A stretch of DNA of 64,000 nt from Pseudomonas typographi (GCF_014694385.1 NZ_JAAOCA010000019.1:1-64000), one strand, 5' to 3'; numbered from the stretch's first letter, positions 7,161-17,410 are shown. Notes: a model not told the origin generated them from the sequence alone. Numbers and translations are program-made.

Positions 7161-8966
7161 TCAGCGGTTCAGCGCACGCAGGTACCGGGTCACACCTGGG
7201 CGCTCGTGTTGTAGCCAGCGTTCCAGCAGCGTGGTGTTCATCGGCCGGGCCAGCAGGAAGCCCTGCGCTTCCTGGCAACCCATTTCGCACATCGCTTGGT
7301 AAACCTGCTCGGTTTCTATCCCTTCGGCCACTACCCGGTAGCCCACGCGCCGGGCCAGGTCAACGATGGCCTCGATCAGGCGGTGGTCTTTGATGTCATG
7401 GGCGGCATTTTGTACCAGCGAACGGTCCAGCTTAACTGTGGTCGCTGGAAGCTCGCGCAGGTAAGCCCAGTTGCTATAGCCACTGCCGAAGTCATCGATG
7501 GCCACGTCCATGCCAATCGCGCGCAACCGTTCAAGCTGGGCGCGGACCATGCTCGGGTTATCCGACAGGGCACTCTCGGTGAACTCGACCTCGAAGCCCT
7601 TCGGCTCGACCTGATGCTGCGCCAGCAAGTCGAGCAACAGGTCGATGAAGGCGGGGCTGCCCAGGTCCGGGGCCGATACATTGATCGCCACCTTGAAGCG
7701 GTGGCCCTGCCGTTGCCAACGTGCGGCCTGTTGCACCGCCTCGCGCAGCACCCAGAGGCTCAGAGGGCGAATCAACGCGGTTTTCTCTGCCAAAGGCACG
7801 AATTCGGTCGGGCTCACCGGGCCCAGTACCGGGTGTTGCCAGCGCAGCAATGCTTCGACGGTGACGACCCGGCCGGTGGCCACTTCGATGCGTGGCTGAT
7901 ACACCAAGTGCAGTTGGTTGGCGGTGCGAACGGCCTCGGCCAGCGACCCCAGCAGCAGGAACGCCCGCTGCTGGGCAAGGTCCAGGTGGGGCTCGTACCA
8001 GCGCCAGCCGGTGCCTTTGGCGCGGGCTTCATCGGCGGCACTGACCACCAGGCGCAACCAGTCCTTTTCGACGTCGTCGCCCAATTGCAGGCGAATTGCG
8101 CCGACCCCGGCCTGCGGCTGGATAGGAATGTTGCGGCATAGCAACGGCGCTTCGAAGGCGCTGACCAAGCGCTGGAAGATCACTTCGGGGCTTTCCCGCA
8201 CATGGGGCGGCAGCAAAAAACCGAAGCGGGTGGGGCTGACCTTATAGAGCGTGGTGTGCGCCGGCAGGTGGGCCTTGAGGGCCCCATGCATCACACCCAC
8301 CAGCTCTTGAGAGAAACTGTAACCCAGGGCCTTGACGATATCGTTGAGAAAACTTGGCGAAAGCATATCGACCACCGCCAGGCAATGGTCGCCAGCGGGC
8401 AATACGGCGGTGATGTCTTGCTCCAGGCGCAGGCGGTTGAACAACCCGGTAGGGCCATCCAGGTAACTGGCGTGGCGCAGCCCCGACAGGCGTAGCATCG
8501 CCAGTTGGGCGAAATGCCGCAACATCTGCGCGTCGTGCGCTGAAAGCCGCGGCCGGGGCTGGGTGTCGATGATGCATAAACTGCCCAACCCTAAACCGTC
8601 CTCGGTGGTCAGCGGCGCCGCGGCATAAAAGCGGATGTTCGGTGCGCCGGTGACCAGCGGGTTTTCGCGAAAGCGGTCGTCCAGCTGTGCATCGCACACT
8701 TGCATCACATCGCCGCTGAGAATGGCGTGCGCGCAAAACGAAATGTCCCGTGCGGTGCCCTGTTGGCATAAGCCGGTGCCGGCACGAAACCATTGGCGGT
8801 GTTCGCCGACGATCGAAACCAGCGCAATCGGCACGTTGAAATGCAGGCTTACGGTGCTCACCAGTTGGTCCAGCACCGGGTCCGGTTCGGGGTCGAGCAA
8901 GCACAGGTCGGCGACCCGGCCCAGGCGTTGTGCTTCGTTGAAGGGTGTGGGCGCTCCCCGGGCCAT
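7161..8966 (-). CDS. GAF-GGDEF-EAL protein, probable c-di-GMP phosphodiesterase
   Basis: A 601-residue cytosolic signalling protein. Domains: GAF (about 25-150, with the HRQWFRAGTGL and ISFCAHAIL signature), a GGDEF-like domain (about 155-325) and an EAL domain (about 345-595). The cyclase signature is degenerate (SPTRF instead of GGDEF, about residues 244-248), so cyclase activity is unlikely. The EAL domain keeps EALLRW, the Asn of VAINVSA, the Glu of EFTES, DDFGSG, the Lys of VKLDRS, the Glu of AEGIE and QGFLLARP, so c-di-GMP hydrolysis is likely. The start ATG at 8966 has an AGGAGAGGAG ribosome site. Confidence 0.9.
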   Translation of the reverse strand: MARGAPTPFNEAQRLGRVADLCLLDPEPDPVLDQLVSTVSLHFNVPIALVSIVGEHRQWFRAGTGLCQQGTARDISFCAHAILSGDVMQVCDAQLDDRFRENPLVTGAPNIRFYAAAPLTTEDGLGLGSLCIIDTQPRPRLSAHDAQMLRHFAQLAMLRLSGLRHASYLDGPTGLFNRLRLEQDITAVLPAGDHCLAVVDMLSPSFLNDIVKALGYSFSQELVGVMHGALKAHLPAHTTLYKVSPTRFGFLLPPHVRESPEVIFQRLVSAFEAPLLCRNIPIQPQAGVGAIRLQLGDDVEKDWLRLVVSAADEARAKGTGWRWYEPHLDLAQQRAFLLLGSLAEAVRTANQLHLVYQPRIEVATGRVVTVEALLRWQHPVLGPVSPTEFVPLAEKTALIRPLSLWVLREAVQQAARWQRQGHRFKVAINVSAPDLGSPAFIDLLLDLLAQHQVEPKGFEVEFTESALSDNPSMVRAQLERLRAIGMDVAIDDFGSGYSNWAYLRELPATTVKLDRSLVQNAAHDIKDHRLIEAIVDLARRVGYRVVAEGIETEQVYQAMCEMGCQEAQGFLLARPMNTTLLERWLQHERPGVTRYLRALNR

Positions 8967-9081
8967 GTGTGACTCCTCTCCTGCCACAGCGGTCAAGTGA
9001 TATTGTATTAACATCATTATGGACAGTAGCACCATGCCATTAGTTGCGCATGGCCCGGCCAGCCCGTGTAGACCAGCGGTA

Positions 9082-9483
9082 TCAACCTACGCAGGTGGCG
9101 CCCGCCCGTGCCACCTGCGCGTCTTGCTCGGACTTCACCCCGGACACGCCCACCGCACCTATCACCTGGCCAGCATGCACCACCGGCACGCCGCCTTCGA
9201 GCGGGGTAAGGTTCGGGGCTGAAAGAAACGCCGTGCGCCCGCCATTGACCACCTGCTCGTACAGGCCAGATTCGCGGCGGCCCAGGGCCGAGGTGCGGGC
9301 TTTTTCGTAGGCAATGTAGGCGCTGCTGGCCGTGGCGCCGTCCAGGCGTTCCAGGCCCAGTGGGTGACCGCCGTCGTCAACCACCGCGATGCTGACTGCC
9401 CATTGGTTGGCGAGGGCTTCGGCGCGGGCGGCGGCGAGGATGCGGGTCACTTCGGCGTGGCCGAGAATGAATTTAGACTGCAT
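9082..9483 (-). CDS. GlcG/HbpS-like protein
   Basis: A 133-residue protein of the GlcG/HbpS (Haem_degrading) family, recognised by SIAVVDDGGHPLGLERLDGA, a central AYEKARTS region and a C-terminal glycine-rich VIGAVGVSGVKSEQD. Members include heme-binding sensors and proteins linked to glycolate and diol metabolism; the role here is unknown. ATG at 9483 has AAGGAG upstream. No signal peptide is visible with this start. Confidence 0.82.
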   Translation of the reverse strand: MQSKFILGHAEVTRILAAARAEALANQWAVSIAVVDDGGHPLGLERLDGATASSAYIAYEKARTSALGRRESGLYEQVVNGGRTAFLSAPNLTPLEGGVPVVHAGQVIGAVGVSGVKSEQDAQVARAGATCVG

Positions 9484-9982
9484 GGGCAGCTCCTTATTGG
9501 GGCGGTGTTTTTTGGGGGCGCAAGCTATACGCGGTGCCGGGCGATTACGTTCGGCATCAGGTTGCGGCTCACAGCGCACCGGCTGATCTTGGCGCGCTAT
9601 CGCACGCGCCACAAGTGCTATCACCGTGTGTTGTTGCGCGCTGCAGCCACCACCCGCCGCTCAGGCGCTGTTTGTGGTCGCGCCGGTTCATTGCGCAGCG
9701 CTGTTCGTGGCCCTTTGGAGGATTAAACCAGGCCATCGATGCGGGCTTGCCGGGGGCGCCATAACGTGACGGCCGTCACAGCGCATGCAGCCTGGCGAAG
9801 CGCGACGCCGGGCGATGGGCACTTTTGATGTGGGTCAGTGCCTTAGATCCGTTCGCTATTGATTTTGAACGGTAGTTGGATCCACACTCGGGCAGAGTGA
9901 ATCCACACTTGCGCCGGACGCGTCAGGTGGTCAACCGCGATGGACTCTTCGCATTGGGACTTTATTCCGGAATTACGTAGGT
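9484..9982. other. 499-bp intergenic region with operator-like repeats
   Basis: No convincing gene is seen. It holds a perfect 14-bp palindrome GTGACGGCCGTCAC (9766-9779), an inverted repeat CCGTTC/GAACGG around 9849-9872, and two direct copies of ATCCACACT (9880-9888 and 9901-9909) spaced 21 bp. These may be regulatory sites for the GNAT gene at 9983 or scars of a lost mobile element. Confidence 0.4.
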
Positions 9983-10543
9983 ATGGCGTTTTCACTGATC
10001 AGAACAGCGCGCGCCGATGACGGCGAGGCGGTGTATCAGCTTTATCAGCACCCCGGCGGTGCCCTGGCATACCTGGCAGATGCACCCTTGGGGCAAGGGT
10101 TGGATGCCGCCGGGTTGATCGGCGCTACCTTGGGCCGGTATCCGTTTTTGGTGGCACAGCGCAACGAGCAATTGGTGGGTTTTGCCTATGCCAGGGCGCA
10201 TCGTGCCGCGGCGGGCTTTCGCTGGTCGGTGGACGTGGCCGTGCACGCCGCGCCGGGGGAACATCAGGCGGCGGTGGCCACCGCGCTCTATCGGCAATTG
10301 GCCGAACAACTGAGCGAGCAAGGCTACCTGGCGTTGTACGTGACCTTGCCGTTGGCGGGCGAAGGGCACATCGCCCTGCATGAACGGCTGGGCTTTGCTC
10401 ACATCGACTTGGCGGCCGAAATCGACCTGCAGGGCGCATGCGGCAGTTGGTGCCTCACCCTCGATGCGCTGCCGGCCCGGCAAGAGCCGGTGCCATACGG
10501 GCAATGGCTGATGCGCCGGGCGACACCGGGCCTGGCCCATTAA
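9983..10543 (+). CDS. GNAT-family N-acetyltransferase
   Basis: A 186-residue acetyltransferase with the acyl-CoA N-acyltransferase fold. The N-terminal IRTARADDGEAVYQLYQ is typical of RimI/Pat-like GNATs. The motif A region has drifted from the usual R/Q-X-X-G-X-G/A (APGEHQAAVATALYRQL), and motif B (HERLGF) is intact. Substrate is unknown. Its 3' end faces the Tag-like gene with 7 bp between the stops. Confidence 0.75.
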   Translation: MAFSLIRTARADDGEAVYQLYQHPGGALAYLADAPLGQGLDAAGLIGATLGRYPFLVAQRNEQLVGFAYARAHRAAAGFRWSVDVAVHAAPGEHQAAVATALYRQLAEQLSEQGYLALYVTLPLAGEGHIALHERLGFAHIDLAAEIDLQGACGSWCLTLDALPARQEPVPYGQWLMRRATPGLAH

Positions 10544-10550
10544 CAAGGGC

Positions 10551-11221
10551 TCAATGGTTAACGGTATGGGCGAGCATCACCGATAACTGGCAAAGCGGCC
10601 GGCCGCTCTGCTCTTGCCAGATGTTGAAGGCTTCTTGCACCACCGCCACGTCGCGTTGGCTGGTGGGCCGTTTGCTCACGATACCTTGCGCGACCAGCGC
10701 GGCGACCACGTCGTCGGTGAGGATGAAGGTGTCTTTGCCCAGCATGCGCAGGCAGCGCGGCGCCGACAGGCCGCCCAATTGGTTGCCGTGCTTGACCAGG
10801 TAGCGCCACAGCCCGGTGATGTCGCTGGCGGGCCACTCGGCCACCAGCGCGCCAAAGCTGCCGCGCTCCTGGGCCGCGTCGAGAATCATCTGCGCATTGC
10901 GCGGCACGCTCTTGAGTTTGCCGAGGTGGCGGATCAGCCGCTTGTCCTGGGTTAACCTTTCCAGGTGCTCGGCCCCCATCAGCACTACTTTGCGCGGGTC
11001 GAAGCCAAAGAACACCTCTTCGAATGCCGGCCATTTGGCATCGACCAAGCTGTGCTTGAGCCCGGCGCGGAATATCCGCAACGTGATGGTGGACAAATAA
11101 CGGTCGTCGGGGAGGGCGCGCAGGGCGTCACGGCTGCGCGGTTGCGGCAATTGGGCTTGCAGCGCGGCGAGGGAGCCGAAGCGGTTCAGGGCGAACGCCT
11201 GCAACCAGGCATAGTCGTGCA

Positions 11222-11222
<1 letters not shown>
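10551..11222 (-). CDS. Divergent DNA-3-methyladenine glycosylase I-like protein
   Basis: A 223-residue protein of the adenine glycosylase (Tag) family, sharing the block AFEEVFFGFDPRKVVLM and the following helices (LTQDKRLIRHLGKLKSVPRNA) with E. coli Tag. Differences are marked. The residues aligning with the base-recognising Glu38 and Trp46 of Tag are R49 and H57, and the N-terminal zinc-binding Cys is missing. Activity on 3-methyladenine is therefore doubtful. Its ATG overlaps the wrbA stop (TGATG), so it is translationally coupled to wrbA and arsC. Confidence 0.75.
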
Positions 11223-12171
<949 letters not shown>

Positions 12172-12241
12172 AGGGGCTCGCCTGGGTCATGGATAGGGGG
12201 CTATTCTACCCGGCGAAACAGCGATGACGAGGAACCGGCCT

Positions 12242-12706
12242 GTGCAAAAACGTTTTTACCTGCCCCTGTTGCTATCGGCTGCGCTGTGGCTGGCCGGCTG
12301 CGGTGCCGACTACGGCCAGGACCAAAACGGCCAGGCGGTCACCGCCGCGCAACTCAAAGGGCAGTGGCTGGTACTCAACTATTGGGCCGACTGGTGTGGC
12401 CCCTGCCGCACCGAGGTGCCGCAGCTCAACGCCTTGGCCGAACAGCTCAAGGGCCAACCCGTACAGGTGCTGGGGGTGAACTTCGACAACCTCAAAGGCG
12501 ACGAGCTGCGCCAGGCCATTGCCAGCTTGGGCATCCGTTACCGGGTGCTGGTGGACGACCCCGCGCCGCGCTTCGACCTGCCCAACAATGAGGGTTTGCC
12601 GGTCACCTACCTGATCGACACCCAGGGTAAGGTGCGCGCGCAATTGCTGGGCGAGCAAACCGCGCAAGGGATCAAGGCGAAACTGGCGCAGCTCGGCCAG
12701 CCGTAG
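12242..12706 (+). CDS. TlpA-like thioredoxin-fold lipoprotein
   Basis: A 154-residue envelope disulfide oxidoreductase. A signal peptide ends in the lipobox WLAGC (Cys20), followed by a TlpA/ResA-type domain with active site WCGPC (C52, C55) and cis-Pro loop GLPVTYLID. The GTG at 12242 has GAGGA at good distance and gives a compact signal peptide; an ATG 18 bp upstream is the alternative. It probably reduces or relays disulfides in the periplasm. Confidence 0.88.
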   Translation: MQKRFYLPLLLSAALWLAGCGADYGQDQNGQAVTAAQLKGQWLVLNYWADWCGPCRTEVPQLNALAEQLKGQPVQVLGVNFDNLKGDELRQAIASLGIRYRVLVDDPAPRFDLPNNEGLPVTYLIDTQGKVRAQLLGEQTAQGIKAKLAQLGQP

Positions 12707-12737
12707 CCGGCCAGCGGGCCGGGCGAGTGGCCTTGGT

Positions 12738-13271
12738 TTATCGGGGCAGCATGCCCCGCAATACCCCATCGCGGTCGACAAAATGGTGCTTGAGCGCCAC
12801 CAGGATATGCCCGCCCACCAGGGCCCCGCACAGCCAGGCCACGTAGGTGTGGAACAGCCCGGCCAGGTGCTGGGTACTCTCGGCCGGTGCCACCAGCGGC
12901 GGCAGTTTGAGCAGGCCCAGCACCCACACCTCATGGTTGCCCGCCGAACTCCATAGCCAGCCGGACACCGGCAAGGCGATCAATGCCACGGCATACAGCA
13001 ACAGGTGCCCATAATGGGCGGCTTTGCGCATCAGGGGGCTCATGCTCGCCGGTAGCGCTGGCGCCGAATGGGTCAGGCGCCAGGCCACCCGCAGCACCAC
13101 CAAGAACAGCACGCTGCTGGCAAGTGCCTTATGCACGAAGGTGACTTGGTGATCGCTGTTGATCGCGTGCCAGTGCGCCGCGCAAAACCCCAGCAGCCAG
13201 GCACCCAGCCAGATCGCGGCCATCACCCAGTGCAGCCATTTGGCGGTGGCGGTGTAGTGTTCGCTGTGCAT
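12738..13271 (-). CDS. Cytochrome b561-family membrane protein
   Basis: A 177-residue integral membrane protein with four transmembrane helices and several His residues suited to heme b ligation (TAKWLHWVMA in helix 1, FVHKALASS in helix 2, AHYGHLLLYA, and a His-rich final helix VGGHILVALKHH). It matches the bacterial CybB-type family, which passes electrons from the quinol pool or to superoxide. ATG at 13271 gives the usual short N-terminus. Confidence 0.9.
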   Translation of the reverse strand: MHSEHYTATAKWLHWVMAAIWLGAWLLGFCAAHWHAINSDHQVTFVHKALASSVLFLVVLRVAWRLTHSAPALPASMSPLMRKAAHYGHLLLYAVALIALPVSGWLWSSAGNHEVWVLGLLKLPPLVAPAESTQHLAGLFHTYVAWLCGALVGGHILVALKHHFVDRDGVLRGMLPR

Positions 13272-13435
13272 GGTGCCGTGTCCCTGTGCGCCTGGGCAGT
13301 GAGCGATATATACCCTTGGCCGAAGGCCACCACAAGCGGCGTCGCGCGATCGGTTCGCCGGCATCTTCGTGGTCGTGATTACCACGGTATCGCAGGCTCC
13401 GGGCTTAGCCCCCGGGCGTGCTGTGGCGCGGGCGA

Positions 13436-14326
13436 TCAGGCCCTGGCACGGGCCAGCACCCAGTCAACGAAGTGGCGGATTTTCGGCACATCGGCAGCGT
13501 GCTCCGAATAGGCGATAAAGTGCGCGCCGTGGCTGGGGGTTACGTAGGGCAGTGGCACCACCAGTTTGCCCTCGGCCAATTCCTCGGCCACCAAGTACCG
13601 TGGGATCAACGCCACGCCGCAGCCGGCGATGGCCGCATGGATACACATATAAAACGTGTCGAAGCGCGGCCCGTGATAACTGCCCACCGAATGCAGGCCC
13701 TGGGCCAGGAACCATTCGTGCCAGGCCTCTGGGCGCGACGTGCATTGCAGCAACACCGTGTTGGCCAGGGCCTGTGCATTCGGGATGGGCGTTTGGCGCA
13801 AGGTGTCCGGTGCGCACACCGGCACCACGTCTTCCTGGAACAACTCAAGACAGGTGGCGCCCGGCCATGTGCCGTGGCCGAAAAAAAATGCAACGTCTGC
13901 CTTGGACTGGGTGAGGTCGAAGGGTTCGAGTTCGTTGCGGATTTCCAGGTGAATGTTCGGGTACTGCGTACCGAAGCCCTTGAGCGCTGGGATCAGCCAA
14001 CGGGCGCCGAAGGTAGGCTGGGTGGCCACCCGCAGCACCTCGGTTTCGCCGCCGTAAGACAAAATGTAGCGGCTCGACATATGCACCTGGGTGAGGATCT
14101 TGTTCACCTCGGCCAGGTACAGCGAGCCGGCCGGGGTCAGTTGCAAGCGCCGGCGCACCCGCTGGAACAGGTGGTGGCGCAGCATGTCTTCGAGCTGGGC
14201 GACCTGCTTGCTGACCGCGCTTTGGGTCAGGTGCAGCTCCTGCGCCGCGCGGGTGAAGCTCAAATGCCGCGCGGCTGCCTCGAAGCATTGCAGGGCGGTC
14301 ATCGATGGGGTCAGGCGTTTGGACAT
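13436..14326 (-). CDS. LysR-family regulator, GcvA-like
   Basis: A 296-residue LysR-type regulator with N-terminal HTH (ALQCFEAAARHLSFTRAAQE, then LTQSAVSKQVAQLE) and a C-terminal effector domain. The MTALQCFEAAARHLSFTRAA style is that of the GcvA/AmpR subgroup. No target is evident: the flanking genes are cytochrome b561 and a DUF2242 lipoprotein. Confidence 0.9.
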   Translation of the reverse strand: MSKRLTPSMTALQCFEAAARHLSFTRAAQELHLTQSAVSKQVAQLEDMLRHHLFQRVRRRLQLTPAGSLYLAEVNKILTQVHMSSRYILSYGGETEVLRVATQPTFGARWLIPALKGFGTQYPNIHLEIRNELEPFDLTQSKADVAFFFGHGTWPGATCLELFQEDVVPVCAPDTLRQTPIPNAQALANTVLLQCTSRPEAWHEWFLAQGLHSVGSYHGPRFDTFYMCIHAAIAGCGVALIPRYLVAEELAEGKLVVPLPYVTPSHGAHFIAYSEHAADVPKIRHFVDWVLARARA

Positions 14327-14527
14327 GGCGGGTGGGCAGTGCGGGTGGCGAGAAGGCCACGACTATACCGCTGGCCGCGTAGCGCCGCCATTGGCGCTTA
14401 GGCAGGTGCCAGCGGCTGTCGTGTGGCGGCTATCCATAGTAAAGTCATCGCCCTTGCCACCTGTTTCATGCGCAAGGCCATGCGCTGTAGCACAATAGGG
14501 GCCGATCGAAATTCCCCAGGACCTGCC

Positions 14528-15274
14528 ATGTCTTATTCCCATGCCTTCGCTGCCTTGCGCAACGGCATCGTGCTGGCCACGCTGGTGGCGAGCGTTGCTG
14601 GCTGCTCGCCGAAGAAAGCCGGCATCTACGAACACGAAAATTTCGACGACTCGGGCACCTTCTCGCGTAACTACCCGGTCAGCGATTTAGCCTCCTGCGA
14701 GGCGGCCCGCCGTGCCCTGCTCAGCCAGGGGTATATCATCACCAGCAGCGACCCCAAGTCGGTCGCCGGGCACAAGAGCTTCCAGCAAACCGCCGATACT
14801 CACCTTGAAATCAGCTTCAACGTGACCTGTGCCGCCGACTCGCCGAGCAACACCAGCTCGATCGTGTTCGCCAATGCGTTGCAAGACCGCTACGCCCTGA
14901 AAAAGGTGAACAGCTCGGCCAGCCTGGGCGTCGGGGTGCTGGGCTCGCTGTCGATGCCGATTGGCTCCACCGACGACTCGATGGTCAAGGTCGCCAGTGA
15001 AACGGTGGCCGCCAATGCCTTTTACGACCGTTACTTTTCCCTGGTCGAGAGCTTTTTGCCAGCGAAGGCGAAAAACACGGCCCACGTCGACGAAAAACCG
15101 AGCAAGGCACTGGGCGTGCCTGAACAACCGGAAGCCCAGGCCCAGCCATCCCCCGCGCCCGCCGAGGCGCCGGCTCCGGCACCTGTAGCGCAACCGGCCG
15201 CCGAAGGCAATGGCAGCTCAGAGCCCGTGGTGCCGCCGGCCGAGGCCGCACCGATCAGCACCGAAACGCCCTGA
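14528..15274 (+). CDS. DUF2242 family lipoprotein
   Basis: A 248-residue exported lipoprotein with lipobox SVAGC (Cys26), a conserved domain starting YEHENFDDSGTFSRNYP and continuing through SCEAARRALLSQGYII, and a Pro/Ala/Glu-rich low-complexity tail (about residues 185-248). I recognise the domain as DUF2242, unknown function. The ATG at 14528 follows CCAGGA. The tail may span or contact peptidoglycan; that is speculation. Confidence 0.84.
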   Translation: MSYSHAFAALRNGIVLATLVASVAGCSPKKAGIYEHENFDDSGTFSRNYPVSDLASCEAARRALLSQGYIITSSDPKSVAGHKSFQQTADTHLEISFNVTCAADSPSNTSSIVFANALQDRYALKKVNSSASLGVGVLGSLSMPIGSTDDSMVKVASETVAANAFYDRYFSLVESFLPAKAKNTAHVDEKPSKALGVPEQPEAQAQPSPAPAEAPAPAPVAQPAAEGNGSSEPVVPPAEAAPISTETP

Positions 15275-15333
15275 ATGGGGTGTTTTAGACGTTCCTTCAA
15301 CCAGGCTCAGGCAGTGCTGAGGGGCCATACCGG

Positions 15334-16362
15334 TCACCCCAGCCGTCGATACGCCCCCGGTGTCACCCCGCTCCAGCGCTTGAAGGCGCGGGCGAATGCC
15401 TCGGCCGAGGCAAAGCCCAGCAGGTAGGCGATTTCACCGAAGGCCAGGTCCGTATCGCGGATGTAGGCCATGGCCAGATCGCGCCGGGTATCGCCCAGCA
15501 GGGTACGAAAACGGGTGCCTTCTTCGGCGAGTTTACGCCGCAGGGTCCAGCTGGGCATTTTCAACCGTGCCGCCACCTGTTCCAGGTCCGGTTCGCGCCC
15601 GCCGCCCAGCAGCGGGCCGAGCAGGGCGGTGATGCGCTCGCTCAAAGTGCGGGTACGGGTGAGTTGGGCCAATTCCACTTCGCACAGTTGCACCAGTTGT
15701 TGCCAGGTGCCGGGGCAGTGTTCCGGGTTGCGCAGGGCGAGTTGGGCCTGCCCCAGGCGCAGGCGGTTGGCAGTGGCGCCAAACTGCACCGGTTGTTGGC
15801 TCAGCGCGGCATAGGCCGGGGCGTCGCAGGGCGCGGCGAATTCGATGTGCAGTTGCTCGGCGGCCAACGGCACGCCGGCTAGCTGGGCCAACTGCTGCAG
15901 CCAGCCGCTGAGCACCGAGTCGACCACGAACCGGTTGTAAGCGTTGTAGGGGCTGATCGAATAGAAATTCAGCCATGCGCCGCGGGCGTCTTCCTCGAAG
16001 CTCGATTGCCCACGGTAGTTGCTGGCATACAGCGGCTCGAAGCGGATCACGGTGCGCGCCGCTTCGCGCACGTTCGGTGCCTGCGCCGCGGTAACACCGG
16101 CCAGGCCCAGCAGCGGCAGGCGGCTGGCACGGCCCATGTGCAAACCCAACGCCGGGTCGCCGATCAACTGGCTCGCCGCGTGGCCCAGGCGCATATAGCG
16201 GGGTATCGACAGGCGTGCCCGCGGCTCGGCCAAGCGTTGGGCGTCCAGGCCGAACTGTGCCAGCAAGGGGCCGGGGTCGTGCCCCTGGGCGCACACGGCA
16301 CGGGCGAGCAAGTGCACGAAACCGACCGAGAGGTCACCTAGGCGTATCGAGGGGCTGGCCAC
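15334..16362 (-). CDS. AraC-family transcriptional regulator (OruR-like)
   Basis: A 342-residue regulator with an N-terminal Arabinose_bd-type domain (PLLAQFGLDAQRLAEPRARL, GLHMG) and a C-terminal double-HTH AraC domain ending FGEIAYLLGFASAEAFARAF and GVTPGAYRRLG. The GTG start at 16362 is chosen because it gives VASPSIRLGDLSVGFVH, the usual beginning in this group, and lies 4 bp after the stop of the upstream nitrilase-like gene. The two are probably cotranscribed. Confidence 0.88.
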   Translation of the reverse strand: MASPSIRLGDLSVGFVHLLARAVCAQGHDPGPLLAQFGLDAQRLAEPRARLSIPRYMRLGHAASQLIGDPALGLHMGRASRLPLLGLAGVTAAQAPNVREAARTVIRFEPLYASNYRGQSSFEEDARGAWLNFYSISPYNAYNRFVVDSVLSGWLQQLAQLAGVPLAAEQLHIEFAAPCDAPAYAALSQQPVQFGATANRLRLGQAQLALRNPEHCPGTWQQLVQLCEVELAQLTRTRTLSERITALLGPLLGGGREPDLEQVAARLKMPSWTLRRKLAEEGTRFRTLLGDTRRDLAMAYIRDTDLAFGEIAYLLGFASAEAFARAFKRWSGVTPGAYRRLG

Positions 16363-16366
16363 GGGC

Positions 16367-17410
16367 TTACAACCACAGGTTGACCAGGCGCGCGCCCGGT
16401 AGGGCTTCAGCCTCGCCCGCCTGGCCGTGCTGGCCAACGAAACTTTGCCCATGGTTGCGCCGGTCCCAGAAGCGCCCATGCATGAACACGCTCACGCTCG
16501 GCACCGCCAGCGCCAGGCTCGAACGCTGCCAGGCCTGGCGCTCCCGCGCCCAGTCGTCGGGCCCGTCGAGAAACGCCGGGATGGCCAGCAATTGGGCGCC
16601 GGCGCGCACCAGCGCTTGGCCCTGGGCGGGGTCGAGGCCGTCGCGGCCGATCAGCACCCCCAGGCGCCCCGCCGGTGTGTCGAACAGCGGCAACGCCGAC
16701 GGCGCCTCGGCATCGGCCACCCCGCGCATGGCGCCGGCTTCGCGTTGGCGCAGGGGCTGGCCGAGCACCTGGCCATCGGCCGCGAATACCACGGTGGTGT
16801 TGTACAACGGGCCGCTGCCGATTTTCAGTTCGCCTTGCTGCAGGTGCGGTGCCGGCAGCACGATACTGCCGGCGACCAAAGTAACGCCGAATTCCTGGGC
16901 CAGGCCGCTGAACAGCCGTTGGTATTCATGGGCCATGTGCCGTGCTTTCAGGCGCAGGCGGGCGTCGGCGGAGCGGTCGTCATCGGCAGCGCCCAGCCAG
17001 GCCCAGGCGAACGCCAAGGGGTGGCTGGCGGCCAGCCAATGGCTGGCTTCACTGTGCTGCGAGGCTTCGTAGAACTCGCGTTTTTCACCGCGCAGCCACA
17101 GCCAGGTGCCGATGTGCTCTGGCAACACCACCACCGTGCGCGGGTTTACCAGGCCCAGGGTGCGGGCTTTTTGCAGGTACGCTTCCAGCTTCAGGCGCAG
17201 GCGGCCCACGTCTTGGTAATCGGGGGCGAACAGCTCGGCTTGCACGCCCAGTAAATTGCCGCGCCCGCTCGGGGTGCCCTGGTTCACCGCCAGGGTGATG
17301 CGCAGGTCCGACAGGTAATGGGTGGGGCTGCGTTGCTCGGCCCAATGGGCGTAAGCACCCGCCAGCACGCCACAGGCCAGCAGTAACAAAAAAAACAGAA
17401 ACGTGCGCAT
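16367..17410 (-). CDS. Membrane-anchored nitrilase-fold protein lacking catalytic Cys
   Basis: A 347-residue protein with an N-terminal membrane anchor or signal (about residues 1-20) and a carbon-nitrogen hydrolase fold. The Glu of the Glu-Lys-Cys triad is present (E98 in VVVLPEHIGTW). The position of the nucleophilic Cys, normally ICYD or ICAD, reads LIGRDG with Gly255, and the Lys position reads QPLRQRE without Lys. It is therefore probably non-hydrolytic as a nitrilase or amidase, or uses other residues. The ATG at 17410 is preferred over an upstream TTG. It is upstream of and probably cotranscribed with the AraC regulator. Confidence 0.8.
   Translation of the reverse strand: MRTFLFFLLLLACGVLAGAYAHWAEQRSPTHYLSDLRITLAVNQGTPSGRGNLLGVQAELFAPDYQDVGRLRLKLEAYLQKARTLGLVNPRTVVVLPEHIGTWLWLRGEKREFYEASQHSEASHWLAASHPLAFAWAWLGAADDDRSADARLRLKARHMAHEYQRLFSGLAQEFGVTLVAGSIVLPAPHLQQGELKIGSGPLYNTTVVFAADGQVLGQPLRQREAGAMRGVADAEAPSALPLFDTPAGRLGVLIGRDGLDPAQGQALVRAGAQLLAIPAFLDGPDDWARERQAWQRSSLALAVPSVSVFMHGRFWDRRNHGQSFVGQHGQAGEAEALPGARLVNLWL

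Noticed and set aside
9880..9909. ATCCACACT direct repeats as the end of an insertion sequence
   Set aside because: No transposase, no matching second end and no target duplication seen in the window; kept only as a curiosity.
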